Positions 17,501-24,674 of a stretch of 33,542 bases of DNA are shown here, one piece after another. Each line of letters starts with the position of its first letter. Within the stretch, counting starts at the first letter, position 1. Under the pieces are notes generated by a model. It was not told the origin of the DNA, searched no databases, and was given only the letters and a program-made list of their open reading frames with translations. Position numbers and translations under genes: made by a program. This DNA is from Chloroflexota bacterium (GTDB lineage: Bacteria; Chloroflexota; Limnocylindria; Limnocylindrales; CSP1-4). The stretch covers positions 39,576-73,117 of the forward strand of contig PLZO01000101.1 of NCBI GenBank assembly GCA_003152165.1. The letters are read 5' to 3'.

Positions 17501-17889
17501 CGAGCCGCGAAGGTCAGGACCCGTTGCTTGCACAGGCTGACGAACTCGGCGATCCCGTAGGCTTCGATGTCGCGCTTGTTGGCCAGGCCCAGGTCCCGTT
17601 CGACGTTGACCTCGACCCACAGGCCCTGGCAGTCGAAGCCGTTCTGGTAGCGCTGGTCGTAACCGAGCATCGCCCGGAAGCGCTGGAACAGGTCCTTGTA
17701 CGTCCGCCCCCAGGCGTGATGGACGCCCATCGGGTTGTTGGCCGTGATCGGGCCGTCGAGAAAGCTCCAGCGCGGGCCGGCGGCGTTCTGCGTTCGGAGG
17801 CGAGCGAACGTCTGCCGATCACGCCAGCGGCCGAGCATCTCGTGCTCGGCGCCGATGAGATCGGGCTTGGCCTTGACGGGTCGAAACAT
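14539..17889 (-). CDS. ileS: Isoleucyl-tRNA synthetase, type-2 form with altered HIGH and KMSKS motifs
   Basis: The 1116-residue product has the full class Ia architecture: Rossmann core, an editing insert with TTTPWTL at 270-276 and HIAPGCGAEDF, zinc-ribbon cysteine pairs (CTRCG, CWRCG, CPTCG, CSGCG), and a long C-terminal region as in type-2 (eukaryote-like) IleS. The ATP-binding signatures are unusual. The HIGH position reads GVHH in a gap-free alignment of DGP...KD with E. coli, and the KMSKS position reads PMHKS (671-675), keeping only the second lysine and last serine. The ATG at 17889 is preceded by GAGG. It probably charges tRNA-Ile, but the altered motifs mean a paralogue cannot be excluded. 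It heads the 12.6-kb minus-strand array. Confidence 0.88.
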   Translation of the reverse strand: MFRPVKAKPDLIGAEHEMLGRWRDRQTFARLRTQNAAGPRWSFLDGPITANNPMGVHHAWGRTYKDLFQRFRAMLGYDQRYQNGFDCQGLWVEVNVERDLGLANKRDIEAYGIAEFVSLCKQRVLTFAARQTEQSIRLGMWMDWNDPDELRRMRDLLAADPSTPMTIEGSAGPVTDSVEMLVGRLGMPDLGGSYFTFSNENNDLIWGFLAECHRRGWLYKGHDTMPWCTRCGTGMSQHEMTEGYRDRDDPGLTIKLPLTDRPGEALLVWTTTPWTLTSNVAAAVGPNLRYVQVRQGDSIYWLAQGTLKSALEGSAEGPFEVLGELTGSELVGWRYEGPFDDLPAVRQAFEAGGDRPAYEHRVVPWSDVGEADGTGIVHIAPGCGAEDFALGRALNLPVIAPLDEAGLYLDGFGSYTGRDVRDVTEPIVDHLRSHHRFYRLETITHRYPHCWRCGTALVFRLVDEWYIQMGEIYDRPLADLTPAEIERSLRYQIMAVVDEIRWIPGFGHDRELDWLLNMDDWMISKKRYWGLALPIYDCPTCGRVDVISGRDELRQRAIEGWPAFEGHTPHRPYVDAVKIACSGCGAALSRVPDVGNVWLDAGIVPFSTLHYREDPTYWAEWFPVDFVTESFPGQFRNWFYAMLAMSTVLRRQAPYRTIFGYATLLAEDGAPMHKSAGNAIEFDEAAERMGVDVMRWMYASARPDDNILFGWQAADEARRRLLILWNVYSFFVTYARLAGWSPETSRAGPAAARPALDRWVLSRVAGLAARVEERLGEYDANGATRAIEETIDDLSTWYLRRSRRRFSRAGDTADRDDAFATLHAVLVALVRVMAPILPFMTDGIYDNLVAAGDSAAPDSVHLTSWPTAELAGLRDAELEAAMATVRRAVELVRTLRSAAGLKLRQPLGRLWLALPGGDLPERAALLELLADEVNVKAVELIGDESALVERRVKPLLPRIGRKYGDRIPAIMAAARSGDFELRADGGVDLAGLSLAADEVEILATPLPGTAVAHDEGLVVVIDMQLTPELVAEGDARELQRAIQDLRREAELALDARIDVWVSPLPDALHGYLDAVRMDTLADTLGPGPAPIGPPRVMVDLASGAVELALRPAAGGG

Positions 17890-17965
17890 CGGACCTCGGT
17901 TGATCGTCTGGAACCTCGCCCTCGCCGGACGCCGACGGGCGAACCCCGAACGGCGGACAAGTGGA

Positions 17966-17982
17966 GGTCCGAGTATCCTACC
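17966..17982. promoter_or_regulatory. Divergent promoter region between ileS and the LCP gene
   Basis: On the plus strand TATCCT (17974-17979) lies 7 bases before the LCP ATG, the spacing of a leaderless transcript. On the minus strand the same bases give TAGGAT and GATACT, about 85 bases before the ileS start. The plus-strand 11-mer GGTCCGAGTAT (17966-17976) also occurs at the def promoter. A GGAGG at 17963-17967 is too far (19 bases) to act as a ribosome site for the LCP ATG. Confidence 0.4.
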
Positions 17983-17986
17983 CGCG

Positions 17987-19771
17987 ATGCAGCCTCCGGA
18001 GGAAGCGCGACCGCGTCCGCGCCAGCAGTCGGCCTTCGTGGCGGCGTTCCTTTCCCTCCTCTTCCCGGGCCTCGGCCATGCCTACGTCCGCGCCTGGACC
18101 CGGGCGATCGGCTTCGCGGCGCTGCCCCTGCTGCTCCTCGCCCTGCTGCTCGGGATCTTCCTCAAGACCGGACCCATCGGCTCAGCAGTCCTGGTCGTCG
18201 CGAACCTTAGCCTGATCCTGGCCGGCAATGTCGTCGCCTTCATCTACCGGGCACTCGCCGCGATCGACGCCTACCGCGTCGTGGCCTTCGTCAACGCTCA
18301 GGCGGAAGGTAGCGGCCGCCTTGGGCGACGACCAATGCGGCTGAACCCGATCTCGGTCGCCGGGCTGGCCGCCGTCTGCCTGGTCATCGCCGGCAGCCAT
18401 GCCGTCGTGGCCAAGTACGGCGGAGATGCCCAGGCCATCGTCAGCTGCATCCAGGACGCCAACTGCGACACGTCCGACAGCGCCTCGCCCAACCCCAACC
18501 ACGGCCCCCAGAGCACCGACTCGCCGACCCCCACCCTGTCGCTGCCGCCGGTCGGCACACCGCTCGCCTCGACCTCGGGGGCACCCACCTGGAACGGCAC
18601 GGATCGCCTCAACATCCTGCTCCTGGGGGTCGACCAGCGCCCGGGCGACGTGACCTTTAACACGGACACGATGATCGTGGTCTCGATCGATCCGGTCACC
18701 AAGAACGTGGCCCTGTTCAGCCTGCCCCGGGACACGGTCGACGTGCCCCTGCCGGTGGCCGCCCAGGGCGTCTTCGGGTCCGTCTACCGGGGCAAGATCA
18801 ACAGCCTCTGGACCAACGCCCGGAACCGGCCCGACGCCTTCCCCGGCACCGACCGCCAGCGCGGCTACAACGCCCTGAAGGAAACCCTGAGCACGCTCTA
18901 CAACCTCAACATCCAGTATTACGTGATGGTCAACTTCGAGGGTTTCCGGCAGGTTGTCGACACCCTCGGTGGTGTGACGATCGACGTCCAGAATCCGGTC
19001 GTCGACGACAAGTACCCGGGCGATAACGGGACCGACCTACGGGTTTATATTCCGGCCGGCCCACAGCACATGACCGGCTCCGAGGCCCTCATCTACGCCC
19101 GCTCGCGCCATGGCTCGAACGACTTCGACCGGGCCGCGCGCCAGCAGCGGGTGATCGTGTCGATCCGCGAGCAGACCAGCCCGCAGACCGTGCTCAACAA
19201 CCTGTCGGCCCTGCTGACCACCCTCAAGTCGTCGTTCAAGACAGACATCCCGCTGGACGAGCTGCCCGCCCTGATCCAGCTGTCGAGCCAGGTCAACACG
19301 GCCAACATTCGCTCGTACGTCTTCTCGCCGCCGCGCTTCGGCACGGAGGGCTACCCGGGCGGGATCTACAGCATTGAGCCGAACGTCGCGCTGATCCGGA
19401 GCACTGTCCTCAACGCGTTCAAGATCGATCCCCAGCTCGAGGCCCTGCGCGATGCCGTGTCGGCCGAGAACGGCACGATCTGGGTCGTCAACGGCTCGGG
19501 CCAGAGCGGGCAGGCCAACACCCTCGTGGCCTTCCTCGAGTACGAGGGTCTGACCGCGATCGCCCAGACCCAGCGTCCGCCGACCACGCCCGCGAACACC
19601 GTGATCAAGGTCTACAACGGCCGGGAAACGTCCCTACCATCGACCGTGGCCCTGCTCGAAAAGGTCTTCGGGGTGCAGGCCCAGTTGGTCAACGATCCGA
19701 GCGTGACGGTCGACATCATCGTGACTACCGGCAGATCCACGGTGACGATGACCCCGCCGCCGGGACCCTGA
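17987..19771 (+). CDS. LCP (LytR-CpsA-Psr) family envelope protein
   Basis: LCP proteins transfer anionic or glycan polymers from lipid carriers to the cell wall. The 594-residue protein opens with a cytoplasmic/membrane module: AFLSLLFPGLGHAYVRAW at about 16-35 and hydrophobic spans near 38-60, 64-88 and 122-142. A Pro/Ser/Thr linker follows (160-200), then the LCP domain (about 207-420) with LLLGVDQRPG, NTDTM and SLPRDT; D215, R218, D227 and R248 fit the conserved polyphosphate-binding residues. A LytR_C domain occupies about 490-590, starting at IWVVNGSGQSGQ. The ATG at 17987 is chosen because the hydrophobic N-terminus begins shortly after it and a -10 box sits 7 bases before it. Which polymer is transferred is unknown. 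Confidence 0.9.
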   Translation: MQPPEEARPRPRQQSAFVAAFLSLLFPGLGHAYVRAWTRAIGFAALPLLLLALLLGIFLKTGPIGSAVLVVANLSLILAGNVVAFIYRALAAIDAYRVVAFVNAQAEGSGRLGRRPMRLNPISVAGLAAVCLVIAGSHAVVAKYGGDAQAIVSCIQDANCDTSDSASPNPNHGPQSTDSPTPTLSLPPVGTPLASTSGAPTWNGTDRLNILLLGVDQRPGDVTFNTDTMIVVSIDPVTKNVALFSLPRDTVDVPLPVAAQGVFGSVYRGKINSLWTNARNRPDAFPGTDRQRGYNALKETLSTLYNLNIQYYVMVNFEGFRQVVDTLGGVTIDVQNPVVDDKYPGDNGTDLRVYIPAGPQHMTGSEALIYARSRHGSNDFDRAARQQRVIVSIREQTSPQTVLNNLSALLTTLKSSFKTDIPLDELPALIQLSSQVNTANIRSYVFSPPRFGTEGYPGGIYSIEPNVALIRSTVLNAFKIDPQLEALRDAVSAENGTIWVVNGSGQSGQANTLVAFLEYEGLTAIAQTQRPPTTPANTVIKVYNGRETSLPSTVALLEKVFGVQAQLVNDPSVTVDIIVTTGRSTVTMTPPPGP

Positions 19772-19782
19772 CCGGGCTCGCC

Positions 19783-19795
19783 GCGGCTGAGCCGC
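19783..19795. terminator. Short hairpin between convergent LCP and ilvE genes
   Basis: GCGGC-TGA-GCCGC forms a 5-bp stem with a 3-base loop in the 34-base gap between the two stop codons. No T-run follows on either strand, so termination is only suggested by position. Confidence 0.3.
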
Positions 19796-19805
19796 AGCGC
19801 GATCC

Positions 19806-20816
19806 TCAGACCGGGTCGCCGATCGGGGTCAGCCAATGGCTGAACTCGGGCAGGCGCCCGCGGACCGCATCGAAATAGCGCTCGGAGATGGCCCGGCCGA
19901 TCGGGCCGACCGCACCTGAGCCTACGGCCCGGTGGTCGACCTCGATCACCGGCGAGACCTGGACGCCCGTCCCGCACAGGAAGATCTCATCGGCGATATA
20001 CAGCTCCGAGCGGTCGATCGAGCGGACCTCAACCGGCAGGCCTTCGGACCGACACAGCTCGATCATGGCCTTCCGGGTGATTCCCTCGAGGATGTCGTCG
20101 TAGACGGGCGGCGTGAGCACGACTCCGTCGCGGACGACGAACAGGTTGGCCGCCGATGCTTCCGACGCATGGCCGTTGGCCGTCAGCACGATCGCCTCGT
20201 CGAAGCCGTTCATCTCGGCCTCCGACTTCTGGAAGGCCATGTTGACGTAGCCGCCGGTGATCTTGCCCCGGGCGGGCAGGGCCTCATCGGCGTTGCGCCG
20301 CCATGACGAAGTCATCACCCGGACGCCCTTTTCGGTCTCGATGTAGTTGCCGAAGGGCAGGGCGACCACGCACAGGTCGTGGTCGAGATGATGGAGCCGG
20401 ACGCCAATCGCCTTGGTCGACTTGTAGAACGACGGCCTGATGTAGGCGTCCTCGCGGAAACCATTGCGGCGGACCACCTCGGTGATGATCGCGACGAGCT
20501 CGTCGACCGCTGGAACCGGCTCCATCATCATGATCCGGCAGGAGTGCCGGATGCGCTCGATATGCTCGCGCAGGAAGAGACCGTAAAGCTGGCCCTGGTC
20601 GGCATTCCAGTAGGCCCGGATCCCTTCGAAGACCGCCGTCCCGTACATGAACGCGTGGGTCATGATGCTGATCTTCGCGTCGCGCATCGGGACGTAGCCG
20701 CCCTGGAAGTAGCAGAGCAGCGACTCGAGGTCGACGGCCGCCGGTGCTGATGTGGCGCTGCTGGCCGCTGCGCCCGCGTTGGCGGGACGGGTCTGGGTGG
20801 ACTTGTCGGTCAGCAT
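19806..20816 (-). CDS. ilvE: Branched-chain amino acid aminotransferase
   Basis: IlvE is a PLP fold-type IV transaminase acting on leucine, isoleucine and valine with 2-oxoglutarate. The core runs from YFQGGYVPMRDAKIS through HAFMYGTAVFEGIRAYW. The catalytic lysine is in RGKITGGYVN (K185 in the 336-residue numbering), and the PLP-binding glutamate lies in GHASEASAANLFVVRDG (E220). The ATG at 20816 has AGGAG 9 bases upstream. A GTG at 20840 would add eight residues and is less likely. About 25 low-complexity Ala/Thr residues precede the core. The gene is monocistronic by appearance, with a promoter-like TATGAT upstream. Confidence 0.94.
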   Translation of the reverse strand: MLTDKSTQTRPANAGAAASSATSAPAAVDLESLLCYFQGGYVPMRDAKISIMTHAFMYGTAVFEGIRAYWNADQGQLYGLFLREHIERIRHSCRIMMMEPVPAVDELVAIITEVVRRNGFREDAYIRPSFYKSTKAIGVRLHHLDHDLCVVALPFGNYIETEKGVRVMTSSWRRNADEALPARGKITGGYVNMAFQKSEAEMNGFDEAIVLTANGHASEASAANLFVVRDGVVLTPPVYDDILEGITRKAMIELCRSEGLPVEVRSIDRSELYIADEIFLCGTGVQVSPVIEVDHRAVGSGAVGPIGRAISERYFDAVRGRLPEFSHWLTPIGDPV

Positions 20817-20872
20817 CAGCGACGGCTCCTGTCCTGGCACCGCGAACGGGAACGCGAATGTCGAGCGGGGCC

Positions 20873-20878
20873 ATCATA
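20873..20878 (-). promoter_or_regulatory. -10 element (TATGAT) upstream of ilvE
   Basis: TATGAT on the minus strand lies 57 bases before the ilvE ATG, in the 97-base gap after the antiporter gene. The -35 position at 17-bp spacing reads GCGAAA, only a weak match. Confidence 0.35.
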
Positions 20879-20913
20879 CCAGCGCGTTCTCGCCGTTTCG
20901 CGCCCGCCCAACC

Positions 20914-21942
20914 CTATGCAGCGATCGTGCCCGACAGGCTGGCGGCCACCAGCCCCAGCTGAGCGGCGTACAGGATGCCGCCCACAAGGAGCCGCTGGCC
21001 GTGCAGCCGGACGGTCCGGATCATCGGGATGAAGATCAGTGTTGTCGAAGCGAGGGCGACTCCGGCCGAGGCGAGGGCGATCCAGGACCCGGTCCCGATC
21101 GACCATTTGCCCGAAGCGAAGAGACGGGCAATTGAGGTCGGGATTGCGGCCTGGCGGACCATCGCCCCAGTGATGTTGCCCAACGCCAGAGTGTCCTTGT
21201 CCCGGCTGATCCAGATCAGGCTGTTGAGCTTCTCAAGCAGCTCGGTTGCGATCGGCGCGATCACCAGGGCGAGCAAGGTCTCGTCCACGCCGACTGCGCG
21301 GGCGAGCGTCTCTACGGCCCCGACGAAGACGACTGCTCCACTGATGATCGCGCCGAGGGCCGCCAACGGCTGAACCACCACGATTCGGACTCGGGGCGCG
21401 GCTTGCGCGGGCGATCCGCCCCGATCGAGCCGCCCGAATCGGAGCGCAACCAGGTTCGCCTGCATCTCGCCGGCTTCGGCCTGGAGGTGGCCCCGGACAT
21501 ACCAGCCGTAGGTGGCGATCAGGGCGACTGCCGCCAGCCAGCGTGGGACGGTCAGACCGGCCGGAAGGAAGCCCACAGCGATCGCGAAGCCATAGGCGAG
21601 CGCGAAGACCCGGGTATCGTGCCCGAGGATGACCGGGTCAACCGCCAGGAGGTCATCGCTGGCCCGCCGCCGGGCCCGGGCAACCACTGCCAGGCCGGTC
21701 ACGAACATGACCAGTATGGCCAGCATGAATGGCGCACCCAGGATAGCGCCGACGCCAACCGCATCCGATCGAGACCCGGCCCCGAACACGATCGCGACAA
21801 GCGGAATCATCGTCTCGGGCAGGGCCGTGCCAACCGCCGCCAGGACGGACCCGACCGCCCCTTCGGCCAGACCGAGTTGGTGACCGAACCACTCGATTGC
21901 CTTGGTGAAGAGCTCGGCGCCGAGCAGGAGCAGGAACGTCAT
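20914..21942 (-). CDS. Sodium/calcium antiporter-like (CaCA) membrane protein
   Basis: The 342-residue polytopic protein has the two-fold internal repeat of cation/Ca2+ exchangers. The alpha-1 motif is GTALPETMIPLVAI near 38-51, and the alpha-2 segment is APIATELLEKLNS near 229-241 followed by GNITGAM at 255-261. The acidic residues E43 and E234 are the expected ion ligands. About ten hydrophobic helices surround a hydrophilic loop at about 155-185. It likely exports Ca2+ or a related cation in exchange for Na+ or H+; the ion cannot be told from sequence. The ATG at 21942 follows rpsR by 45 bases, so it may be read through from the ribosomal operon. Confidence 0.82.
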   Translation of the reverse strand: MTFLLLLGAELFTKAIEWFGHQLGLAEGAVGSVLAAVGTALPETMIPLVAIVFGAGSRSDAVGVGAILGAPFMLAILVMFVTGLAVVARARRRASDDLLAVDPVILGHDTRVFALAYGFAIAVGFLPAGLTVPRWLAAVALIATYGWYVRGHLQAEAGEMQANLVALRFGRLDRGGSPAQAAPRVRIVVVQPLAALGAIISGAVVFVGAVETLARAVGVDETLLALVIAPIATELLEKLNSLIWISRDKDTLALGNITGAMVRQAAIPTSIARLFASGKWSIGTGSWIALASAGVALASTTLIFIPMIRTVRLHGQRLLVGGILYAAQLGLVAASLSGTIAA

Positions 21943-21987
21943 CGGGGCACCGACGACAGGTTCAGGCCTCGAACGGGCCCGACCCGA

Positions 21988-22260
21988 TCAGGGACGCAGG
22001 TGTTGCGGCGCGTACGGCAGGAGGGCCACGTGGCGGGCCCGCTTGAGAGCGACCGACAGCTCACGCTGATGGCCGGCACACGTTCCCGTCTTGCGCCGGG
22101 GCTCGATCTTGGCCCGCTCGGACAGGTACCTGCGGAGGCGGTTGACCTCCTTGTAATCGATCAGGACCGTCTTGTCGGCGCAGAACGCGCAAACCTTGCG
22201 CCGGCGCCGGTCGCGGTAGTAGTCGTCACGCTTCTTCGATTTGCTCTGGATCGGGGGCAT
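21988..22260 (-). CDS. rpsR: 30S ribosomal protein S18
   Basis: S18 pairs with S6 on the platform of the small subunit. The 90-residue product has the S18 core [49 protein letters not shown], split here only for reference to residues 35-84. CAFC near residues 24-27 and a further Cys in GTCAGHQ fit the zinc-associated form. The ATG at 22260 is 62 bases after ssb. The gene order rpsF-ssb-rpsR is conserved in bacteria; rplI, which often follows, is absent. Confidence 0.96.
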   Translation of the reverse strand: MPPIQSKSKKRDDYYRDRRRRKVCAFCADKTVLIDYKEVNRLRRYLSERAKIEPRRKTGTCAGHQRELSVALKRARHVALLPYAPQHLRP

Positions 22261-22322
22261 CGGTGGTCTGGTCTCCCGGTGATGTGGTCAGTGGTGCTGG
22301 CTGCGGGGGCTGGGTCGACGGC

Positions 22323-22796
22323 CTAGAACGGCAGGTCGTCGAAGTTGCTTTCGTCGAGCTTGTCGCCGGCGCCACTGCCTGGCTCTTCCGTTCGGCTGGG
22401 CCGGGCCGGCCGAACAGCGCCCGGGACTGCCCCGGTCACGGGACCCGGATCGCCGTCATCATCGCGGCTGCGCCGCTCGAGGTTGGTGACCTGGTTGGCC
22501 ACCAACTCGGTGGTGTAGCGCTTCTGGCCGTCCTTGTCTTCCCACTGGCGGGTCTGCAGCCGGCCCTCGATGTAGACCTTGTTGCCTTTGCGCAGATATT
22601 CCGCGGCGCGCTCGGCCTGCTGACCCCAGACGACCACACGAAACCACTCGGTCTCTTCCTGCCACTCGCCGTTCTGGCCCTTGTAGTTGCGATTGACAGC
22701 GACCGTGAACTGGGTGACGGCCTGGCCGCCGGGCGTATAGCGCATCTCGGGATCACGGCCGAGATTGCCGATGATCATCGCCTTGTTGAGCGACAC
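22323..22796 (-). CDS. ssb: Single-stranded DNA-binding protein
   Basis: SSB coats single-stranded DNA and recruits repair proteins through its C-terminal tip. The OB fold occupies residues 1-105 (NKAMIIGNLGRDPEMRYTPGG, FRVVVWGQQAE, GNKVYIEGRLQTRQWED). A Gly/Pro/Arg-rich linker follows and ends in the acidic tip DDLPF, the binding site for PriA and RecG among others; both helicases are encoded elsewhere in the window. The GTG start at 22796 has a strong GGGAGG ribosome site about nine bases upstream. The 157-residue length is normal. Confidence 0.97.
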   Translation of the reverse strand: MSLNKAMIIGNLGRDPEMRYTPGGQAVTQFTVAVNRNYKGQNGEWQEETEWFRVVVWGQQAERAAEYLRKGNKVYIEGRLQTRQWEDKDGQKRYTTELVANQVTNLERRSRDDDGDPGPVTGAVPGAVRPARPSRTEEPGSGAGDKLDESNFDDLPF

Positions 22797-22815
22797 GACG
22801 CGGTCCTCCCGCTAC

Positions 22816-23253
22816 TCAGTCGATCGCGGCGGGAGCGGCTTCGCTCTCCGATTCGTCGATCAGCTCGCCCGGCGGCTCGTCATATTCGTCATCCTCGCCT
22901 GATGGCAGACGATCCTCGTCCTCACCGAGCGAATCGGGTGCGTCAGAGCGACGGGCGGTCTTGACCGGGCGCTCAACCCGAGTGACGAGGTGACGCAGCA
23001 GCTCCTCGGTGATCAGCATGCTCCGCTCCAGCTCGACGATCGCCTCGGCCGGGGCCTCGAATTGGATGATGTAGTAGGAGCCCTCGCGCTGACGGTCGAT
23101 CGGGTAGGCCAGCCGGCGGCGCCCCCACGGGGCGACCTTGACAATCTGGCCGCCGGCGGCTGTGATCTGGCGAGTGATCCGGTCGACCAGGGCCTGGCTC
23201 TTGTCGTCGGCCAGATCGGGTCGCAGTACGAGCATCAGTTCGTATCGGCGCAC
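22816..23253 (-). CDS. rpsF: 30S ribosomal protein S6
   Basis: S6 forms a heterodimer with S18. The 145-residue product starts RRYELMLVLRPDL and contains GGQIVKVAPWGRRRLAYPI and GSYYIIQFEAP, all typical of S6. After residue 95 a tail of about 45 residues is strongly acidic (Glu/Asp/Pro). The GTG at 23253 has AAGGAG ten bases upstream; the frame stays open far upstream but that stretch is not S6-like. A hairpin leader lies 27 bases before the start and may bind S6:S18. Confidence 0.94.
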   Translation of the reverse strand: MRRYELMLVLRPDLADDKSQALVDRITRQITAAGGQIVKVAPWGRRRLAYPIDRQREGSYYIIQFEAPAEAIVELERSMLITEELLRHLVTRVERPVKTARRSDAPDSLGEDEDRLPSGEDDEYDEPPGELIDESESEAAPAAID

Positions 23254-23280
23254 GCGCGCAAGACTCCTTCCTGTGGGGAT

Positions 23281-23309
23281 GCCCTCGCTGAGCCGGCGTT
23301 GCCGGGGGC
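23281..23309 (-). promoter_or_regulatory. Candidate S6:S18-binding leader hairpin before rpsF
   Basis: Read on the minus strand the leader folds as GCCC, CCGGC, loop AAC, GCCGG, an eight-base bulge CTCAGCGA on the 3' side, then GGGC. All nine pairs are Watson-Crick. Autogenous leaders that bind the S6:S18 complex are known upstream of rpsF in several phyla and combine a hairpin with a bulge containing conserved C and G bases. Position fits, but the conserved CCG cannot be placed with certainty. Confidence 0.35.
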
Positions 23310-23332
23310 GGAGCCGAAAGGACAAGGACGTC

Positions 23333-23338
23333 AGTCTA
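23333..23338 (-). promoter_or_regulatory. -10-like TAGACT for the rpsF operon
   Basis: TAGACT on the minus strand lies about 80 bases before the rpsF start, upstream of the leader hairpin. The -35 position at 17-bp spacing (GCCGGC) does not match consensus. Confidence 0.3.
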
Positions 23339-23386
23339 GCACGCGTCTCGATCACGCCGGCCGGCTGGCCGCCCGGCGACCCGTTG

Positions 23387-23392
23387 TATCCT
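23387..23392 (+). promoter_or_regulatory. -10-like TATCCT upstream of the CpaE-like gene
   Basis: TATCCT is 29 bases before the ATG at 23422 and identical to the -10 box before the LCP gene. A GGAG directly before the ATG could be part of a weak ribosome site. Confidence 0.3.
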
Positions 23393-23421
23393 GAGAGCAG
23401 TCCAACCGTCTGCATCCGGAG

Positions 23422-24657
23422 ATGCCTGTGCCCGCGAGTTCCATCCTGCTTCTCGAACGCGACCCAGCCAGTGCCGACCTGGTTCGAAGTGCACTGTCGG
23501 CCAGCGGCTCCTTGGTCACGTTGATGGAGGACGCTGCCGCGGTGATCGCCGCGGCGGCCGACCATACGCTGGTGATTATCGACGTGACCGATCCCGCGAC
23601 GAATGCCGCCGACGTCTGCCGGGACCTGCGCGCCCAGAGCGCCCTCGCCTCGATCCCCATCCTGTGCATCTGCCAAACTGACGATGTCGAGGAGCGCGTC
23701 CGCTTCCTGGAAGCGGGTGCCGACGACGTAATGGCCAAGCCGTTCGACGCCCGCGAGCTCGAGGCCAGGGTCGAGACTCTGGCCCTCCGGTTCATCACGT
23801 CGCGCGACCTCGCTCCGCCGGTCTCCAATGGGTCCATGGTCAGCCGGCCGCGTTCCCTTGTCGCGGTCTATAGCCCGAAGGGAGGCGCCGGCACCACGAC
23901 GATGGCGACGAACATCGCCACGGTCATGGCCGAACGTCGGCCGGGTCGGGTGGCGATCATCGACCTCGACCTGCAGTTCGGCCAGGTCGCCACCCATCTC
24001 AATGTCCGCCCCCGCCGGACCCTCGCTGACCTCGCGCGCGATGACGAGTCCCGCCGGGACGCCGAGCTCGTCCGCTCGTACGCCGCGCTCACAAAGTACG
24101 GCCTCGCGGTCTTTGCCGCGCCGAGCGCGCCTGATCTGGCCGAGACCATCAGCGTGGGCCATGTCGAGGAGTTCCTGACCAGCATCTGCGCGGCCTACGA
24201 GTCGGTGATCGTCGATGCCGGCTCATACCTCGACGAGCGGAGCCTGACGGTCCTTGATCGGGCCGAGGGCGTGGTCATCCCGATCTATCCGGAAATCGCC
24301 GCGCTCAAGACCGTCCACGTCCTGATCGACTACCTCAGCGCGGCGGGCTCGGTCGTGGCCAAGACCAGCTTCATCCTGAACAACGTGTTCGCCCGGGAGA
24401 TCCTCAAGCTACGCGATGTCGAGAGCGGCCTGGGTGCGAAGATCGCCCTCGACCTGCCGTACGATCCGTTCCTGTACCAGAAGGCCGTCAATGAGGGCAT
24501 CCCGCTCGTGCGTGGGGCTGCCCGCACGGCGATTGCCGATCGCTTTGCCCAGATTGCCTCGCTGGCCTTCGCCGAGCAGGGCGCGCCAGTCCTGGTCGGA
24601 GCTGCGGCGTCGGTCGAGGAACGCAAGCAGAGCGGTCTCTTCGGCCGGCGGCACTGA
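23422..24657 (+). CDS. CpaE/TadZ-like receiver-ATPase fusion
   Basis: The 411-residue protein joins a response-regulator receiver domain (about 5-122) to a ParA/MinD-type ATPase (about 145-390). The receiver keeps the acidic pair E12/D14, the phosphoacceptor position D54 and K106 (in MAKPFD). The ATPase has the deviant Walker A KGGAGTTT (153-160) and a Walker-like IIDLDLQFGQ. This is the domain order of CpaE/TadZ proteins, which position Tad/Flp pilus machinery at the pole. No other tad genes are in the window, so it may be orphan or serve a distant locus. The ATG at 23422 is the first start after the promoter. It diverges from rpsF by 168 bases. Confidence 0.82.
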   Translation: MPVPASSILLLERDPASADLVRSALSASGSLVTLMEDAAAVIAAAADHTLVIIDVTDPATNAADVCRDLRAQSALASIPILCICQTDDVEERVRFLEAGADDVMAKPFDARELEARVETLALRFITSRDLAPPVSNGSMVSRPRSLVAVYSPKGGAGTTTMATNIATVMAERRPGRVAIIDLDLQFGQVATHLNVRPRRTLADLARDDESRRDAELVRSYAALTKYGLAVFAAPSAPDLAETISVGHVEEFLTSICAAYESVIVDAGSYLDERSLTVLDRAEGVVIPIYPEIAALKTVHVLIDYLSAAGSVVAKTSFILNNVFAREILKLRDVESGLGAKIALDLPYDPFLYQKAVNEGIPLVRGAARTAIADRFAQIASLAFAEQGAPVLVGAAASVEERKQSGLFGRRH

Positions 24658-24674
24658 AGGCCGGCGGCTTCAGT
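24653..24674. terminator. Bidirectional hairpin joining two convergent genes
   Basis: ACTGAAG (24653-24659) and CTTCAGT (24668-24674) are perfect complements around an 8-base loop. The stop codon of the CpaE-like gene and that of the GT87-like gene both lie inside the stem arms. No T-run is present. Confidence 0.45.

Noticed and set aside
17890-17986. T-box riboswitch in front of ileS
   Set aside because: The predicted leader is under 90 bases and no T-box consensus or specifier hairpin is visible.
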